Source of the DNA: Antitrichia curtipendula
Lineage: Eukaryota; Streptophyta; Bryopsida; Hypnales; Leucodontaceae
Length of the DNA: 64,000 nt
Assembly: GCA_951230915.1 (NCBI GenBank)
Contig: OX579635.1
Location: 28,024,001 to 28,088,000 of the forward strand
Direction: 5' to 3'
Shown: positions 59,541 through 64,000 of the stretch, piece after piece
Layout of the letters: each line of letters starts with the position of its first letter
Position numbering within the stretch: the stretch's first letter is position 1
Notes under the pieces: model-generated
The model's input: the letters and a program-made list of their open reading frames with translations, nothing else
Told to the model about the DNA's origin: nothing
Databases searched by the model: none
Made by a program: the position numbers and the translations under genes

Positions 59541-60466
59541 TTAACCCCTTGAGTTCTTTCATGTTTGGAGGCCCAAAATTGCTTCCAAATATTAGTCTCC
59601 AAAGTAAGGCTAAAATCTTCATTTGTATATATTTTTTTAACAAATTCAATTGCAAAATCCTTTAGTTATCTTGTTAGAGTTCACCATCCTAAAATTTAGG
59701 ACAATAACCCCTACCAATTGCAAAATCATGTTGCTTGGATTTCAAAAAAAGGTGTTTTCAATTCTTTCCATACGGTTAGATTTCATCTTCCAAACTTTTT
59801 ATCCCCAAAAGAGTAGATCCTATAGCTTGCAACACTCCATAATATGTTGAAGAAATAAGTTGGAAATACGTAGAAAAAATTTCAACAATTTTTTTTTCAT
59901 ATTCATGCTTGAAAAAAATAAGAAAAAGAAAGAAGCGTAAAATGATTTAAAACACTAACTTGTTAATAAGAATTTAGTTAGATTGGAATTGAAAAATGCC
60001 AATGCCAATTTCAATGGTTGTAACATTGTAATAAACAATCTACTTCCTAAGATTTTATTTTTTTTCAAAAATATTGGAAATTGAATTAAATAAAGGGCTT
60101 CAAAGTTTATTTTGCAATAGAAATTTTGTACTCCCGCAAACTAAAAGTCCTCACAACTTTTGTCTCATTAATTGAAATGGGATTATTCAAAGCTTTCTAC
60201 ATATTCATAAATCTAGAAAACCAATTTCAAAATTTTATTTCTTTAAGAAGTCATTTTTTTGAACTATTCACATCATCTGGATATCATACAATAACTTTTT
60301 CACCATGTAGTCAAAAGGTATGAAAACTATTGTGCCTTAAAAGCTATTCCTTGCCCACTTATCATCTGAAAATTTAAAAGAAAAATAAATGAAAATTATG
60401 TTTGCAAATGGATGACCAAAAACGCTATGTTGCCAAAAAAATGCTACTTGGTCCATTAGGAGTTAA
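59541..60466. mobile_element. TTAA-family element E, 926 bp
   Basis: The left end is TTAACCCCTTGAGTTCTTTC and the right end, inverted, TTAACTCCTAATGGACCAAG, with TTAA at 59541-59544 and 60463-60466. About 60000-60160 is an inverted relative of 55441-55640 in C6 (shared CTTTTAGTTTGCGGG). No transposase frame. Confidence 0.68.
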
Positions 60467-62688
60467 GGTAGGAAACCCTATCAGTTTGTGTCATGCTATG
60501 TGACTACTTTGTGCCACTTTTACATCACTATATATCATAAGAGTACATTTAATAGTTTCAAATGTTTACTAAGCATACATAATAGCACAAATACAAAGGG
60601 TTCTAAAGTGTTGTACAAACAAGGGTGCACCTATTTGGATGTATTATACCAATTTTAATTTGTCGTGTGACTAATTTTGCTTGTCAATAATAGTGCAAAT
60701 CATTGTGAAGTCTATATGATAAGAATGTGTAGGAAGGAGGGCTGTACTTATTACGTTAAGCACTCTTGAGCTCGGTCTTGTAGAAAAATGAACCTGATTA
60801 TGGAGCACAATCGCACCGCTTCTGCTTTGATGGCACTGCTCCCGCTTCGGTGGCACTCTCCCGCTTGCTCGTGCTTAATGCATCAGGAGGCCTTTGAGGG
60901 GAGGCCTCCCACTATACTAAAATAATTTCCTATGTGACAAATCAAATTTGACATTACTTAAAGAGAATTGTGAAAATAAAAGTATGTTGAGCTTTAATCA
61001 AGTTGACTTTCAATTTTAAAATAGCATTGAACAAAAACATGAGTTAATAGTTTTAAACAACAATAAATTTTGAAAAAAAATACTTTAATAAAAAAATTTA
61101 CACTCATATCTAATCCAACAGCTTTCATTTGATAGTGATTACCTTTTTTAGGAAGCAAATTTAGAAGATTTTTAAGAATTTAAGTTTAAAAAATGTATAT
61201 TATAACATAAGGTATAGCTACGGTGCATATAATCATACATACATAAGTGTCTAAAATTTTAAATCTACAACTTTGATACACAAATTGTGTCCAAAATATT
61301 CCTCCATACAGAATTTAATAACAAATCTTTGCAAATTTATAAAAGCAAAGAGACCACACATTTTTACAATTGAAAATATTTTTTTTTTATCCTTCATTGC
61401 AAGTCATGTTGGTTCAAATATAAATTATGTGATGTTGGTTTAAATTTGAAATTAATTGTTACATTCTTCTTTAAGTATTGTTGAGTAGCCATCATTGATT
61501 CGTTATTTCATCCCTAGTCACAAGTAATGATAGTTTGTTACCACAACCTTGGTCAATCATGAAGTTGGCTAAAAATTATAGAATGATGTTAGTTCAAATT
61601 TGAACTTGTTATTTCTTTCTTAATTGTATAAGTAAAATTAGACATCATCATATATCTTGTAAGTGATATAATGACTAGTTTATGGTCACTTTCAACTTTT
61701 GACAACATTTCAAACATAATAAGTTGTATTCAAAATTTATATTCATTTGTATGATGAATCAGGATTTATTTTTTGTTTCAAATGAAGATCTCAATGTACA
61801 ATTTTTAGAGATGTAAATAAACATAAAGTTTAGTGTATAAAGCAACCGTTCAAAATTAAAAATTGAAATGCCATTAAATGCACGTAAATTTTGTCAAATT
61901 TTGTCCGCGGATCAAACTTTTGAATTTTGAACAACATATGAACATAAGCATGTACCAAGTACATTTCATTAATTAAAATGCTTGTATATACTTGTGGTAG
62001 TTCACTTACATTTGTACAATACAATTTTTAGAATTATTTTTTATAAATATTAATAGTTAAAAGACCATTGATATATTTGACAAAAAAATGATTAGTGTAG
62101 TTTAAAAAGTGTTTCCTTAACCTTGGATCGCTTTGACATTCAATTTATAGATGATGAACAAATTCATATTCTTGTTTCTTTCTTGTTGCTATTTGGATGA
62201 AAGTCATTTTAATTTGTGGAGATACTTGATCAAGTTCTTGCCCTATCTAATGGTGTTAATGGAGTACATGTTTTTCTAAAATTACATATGTGAAATTATT
62301 CAAGTGGTTGACCAAGCCAAAATAACATTGACCCTAGTTCAAAACAGAATTTGCAAAAATGAGGTCATAGATGTGAAAAACAAAAAAAGTTCAAAAAATC
62401 ATCATGACAAGAGAAACTCCTTTCAAATGCATTACAACAAGTTTTACTCCAAAAGTGATAATATTTTGCTTGTAATCAAATTTTGAAGGAATTTTAAAAT
62501 TTTCCTTTCAAAATCTAGAAAAAAATATTGGTAATAGCATTGGTGAATCTAACAATATGGATGGAATCCAAAATTCAAAATATACAACTTTCATTTGTAT
62601 ATAAATTCCAAAATATTCTTCTAAATAGTATTTTATAATGATTTTTTTCCAAATGTCAATTATGGAGAAAACTTTGAACGTTTAGGGG
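60467..62688. other. Gene-free AT-rich region
   Basis: About 2.2 kb with no recognisable gene. A 12-bp palindrome GGGAGGCCTCCC lies at 60899-60910 in a small GC-rich island. At the end, CGTTTAGGGGTTAA (62679-62692) looks like a right end of the TTAA family without a clear left partner. Confidence 0.45.
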
Positions 62689-62692
62689 TTAA

Positions 62693-64000
62693 TAACGACA
62701 TGAATGAATAAGCAAAATAAAAATCTCAAAATAAAAATAAAAATAAAACTTTAATATTTTTAATTTAAAGATTTATTTGGGTGTAAACAAAAAACATTCA
62801 ATTTACAATGTGTTGAAAAGATGCAAACGTCTCCCCCCCCTCCTCCGAAAAAATCGAGAAGACGTTGATCTCTTTCAAGAAAAAAATTCCCTTCTTCTTT
62901 GATGCCATTGTTCTTCAAAAAACATCCACCGTTGATTGAAACGACCTTGGCCGTCGGATACATATACAGATTGCGGATATAGATATGGAATATTCTCTCT
63001 CTCTCTATATATATATATAGAATACATAATATAGATATAGATACAGAGATGTATAAATGAAATAACCCATATTGAATGGTGGCAAGGTGATTGAGTGACT
63101 GGGTGACAGTTTGTACCCCTTTTGGATGTTGCCACGTAGCCCCCCTTTAAAAATTCACAGCATTTTGGTTGAAAATTAACAATTCTTTACAATATACTCA
63201 AAAGATGTAGTAACTATAAATTGATTCTACAAAGAGTTTTCAGTGCCAAATTTTAAATATTACTAAATCATATTAGTTAGTAATGCAAACAATTAATTGA
63301 ACCTTATAGATATAATCTATTTATTACAATACCATTCAAAGAGGAAGATCTCAATAAACGTTAGGTAACAACACCTAATTATGACCTATTTTATAGGTTA
63401 TTCTTACAAATTTTCCAAAATGTGTTAAAAAAAGATTCTACAATCTCTTGTCAACTACAATTTCAACAAGATCTAATAAAATACTTTTGGGTTCAATAAT
63501 AGAAACCATGCTCAAAAACTTATTTGAACACATTTATGTAATGTTATTGATGGAATTTTGAGGGGCAATTTATCACTCTAAAGCTACAAACAAAATTTGA
63601 ACAAATGTTTGGCAATAGATTTTTATTATTTCAATATATGAAATTGTCCAATTGCTACAAAATCTAGGGACAAATACTATAGATGAATAAGTAAGTGTGC
63701 TTTCATTCCATTTCTGAATTTTTCATCCATATTGGTGGATGTAAGTAACTTGAACATTCTGTTGGAGATTGCTTTTCTATGTTATCTAAAAACAAAGATC
63801 CCACCCTTGATTGTTACCTTAAAATAGGAAGTTCATTTCAAAGCTGAGAATTTTTTAGGGGAGGTTAGACTTTTGAAAAAGAAACTCAGAATTTTTTACC
63901 TCGGAAGACAAATGGAATCGGCATTTAGTACAAGTGGATTCATATTTCTTACAACTTCATGAAATTAGACATGGATATTGAAGTTGAAATGCAATGATCA
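62693..64000. other. AT-rich end of window with a microsatellite
   Basis: It includes a (CT)n(TA)n run at 62993-63020 and poly-pyrimidine CTCCCCCCCCTCCTCC near 62830-62845. No gene recognised to the end of the window. Confidence 0.5.

Noticed and set aside
60887..60910. GC-rich hairpin thought to be a 5S rRNA or tRNA piece
   Set aside because: No match to the 5S internal control region or to tRNA boxes; only a 12-bp palindrome remains.
62679..62692. Right end of a TTAA-family element
   Set aside because: The end CGTTTAGGGGTTAA fits, but I found no convincing left partner within 2 kb, so it is not called as an element.

Overview
The window is nuclear DNA of a land plant. It is AT-rich and packed with transposable elements, and it carries three intact multi-exon genes with canonical GT-AG introns. 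All three products are plant-type: a MORN-repeat phosphatidylinositol 4-phosphate 5-kinase, a LUMINIDEPENDENS-like homeodomain protein, and a trihelix (SIP1/ASIL-type) factor. The proteins look fairly diverged from the flowering-plant versions I know. I lean towards a non-flowering lineage such as a lycophyte, fern or moss, but the sequence alone does not settle this.

Layout. 0-7.6 kb holds a decayed Ty3/gypsy element with short LTR-like repeats. Its right repeat is split by a 2.4-kb solo LTR, which itself carries a hAT-type MITE with a perfect 8-bp target duplication and a second, truncated copy. 7.6-12 kb holds dispersed repeats and a TTAA-bounded element. 12.7-17.3 kb (minus strand) is the PIP5K gene, with a GC-rich promoter at 18.5-18.7 kb. 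19-28 kb is gene-poor: a pogo-type transposase relic, and an FHA-domain gene fragment broken by a MITE. 30.2-38.1 kb (plus) is the LUMINIDEPENDENS-like gene with 15 coding exons. 38.5-44.7 kb is repeats, including a perfect 68-bp palindrome and a long hairpin element. 45.3-47.9 kb (plus) is the trihelix gene. 48.9-64 kb has no recognised gene and is largely a pile of nested non-autonomous DNA transposons.

Two points stand out. First, the trihelix gene encodes, downstream of its DNA-binding domain, a segment that closely resembles the N-terminal SAM oligomerisation domain of LEAFY; I know of no described trihelix protein with that domain. Second, at least ten elements in the window share ends of the type TTAACCCCTAAATGCCC and are bounded by TTAA. 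One inserted exactly at a TTAA that is unoccupied in a related copy, and neighbouring elements share a single TTAA. This is the signature of TTAA-specific (piggyBac-like) transposition, unusual for a land plant. No transposase for it is visible here.

The three genes are not obviously connected in function: membrane phosphoinositide signalling, a nuclear flowering-time/RNA-linked regulator, and a DNA-binding factor. There is no operon-like or cluster logic. No tRNA, rRNA or CRISPR array was found. Exon borders come from reading GT/AG signals and phase by eye.
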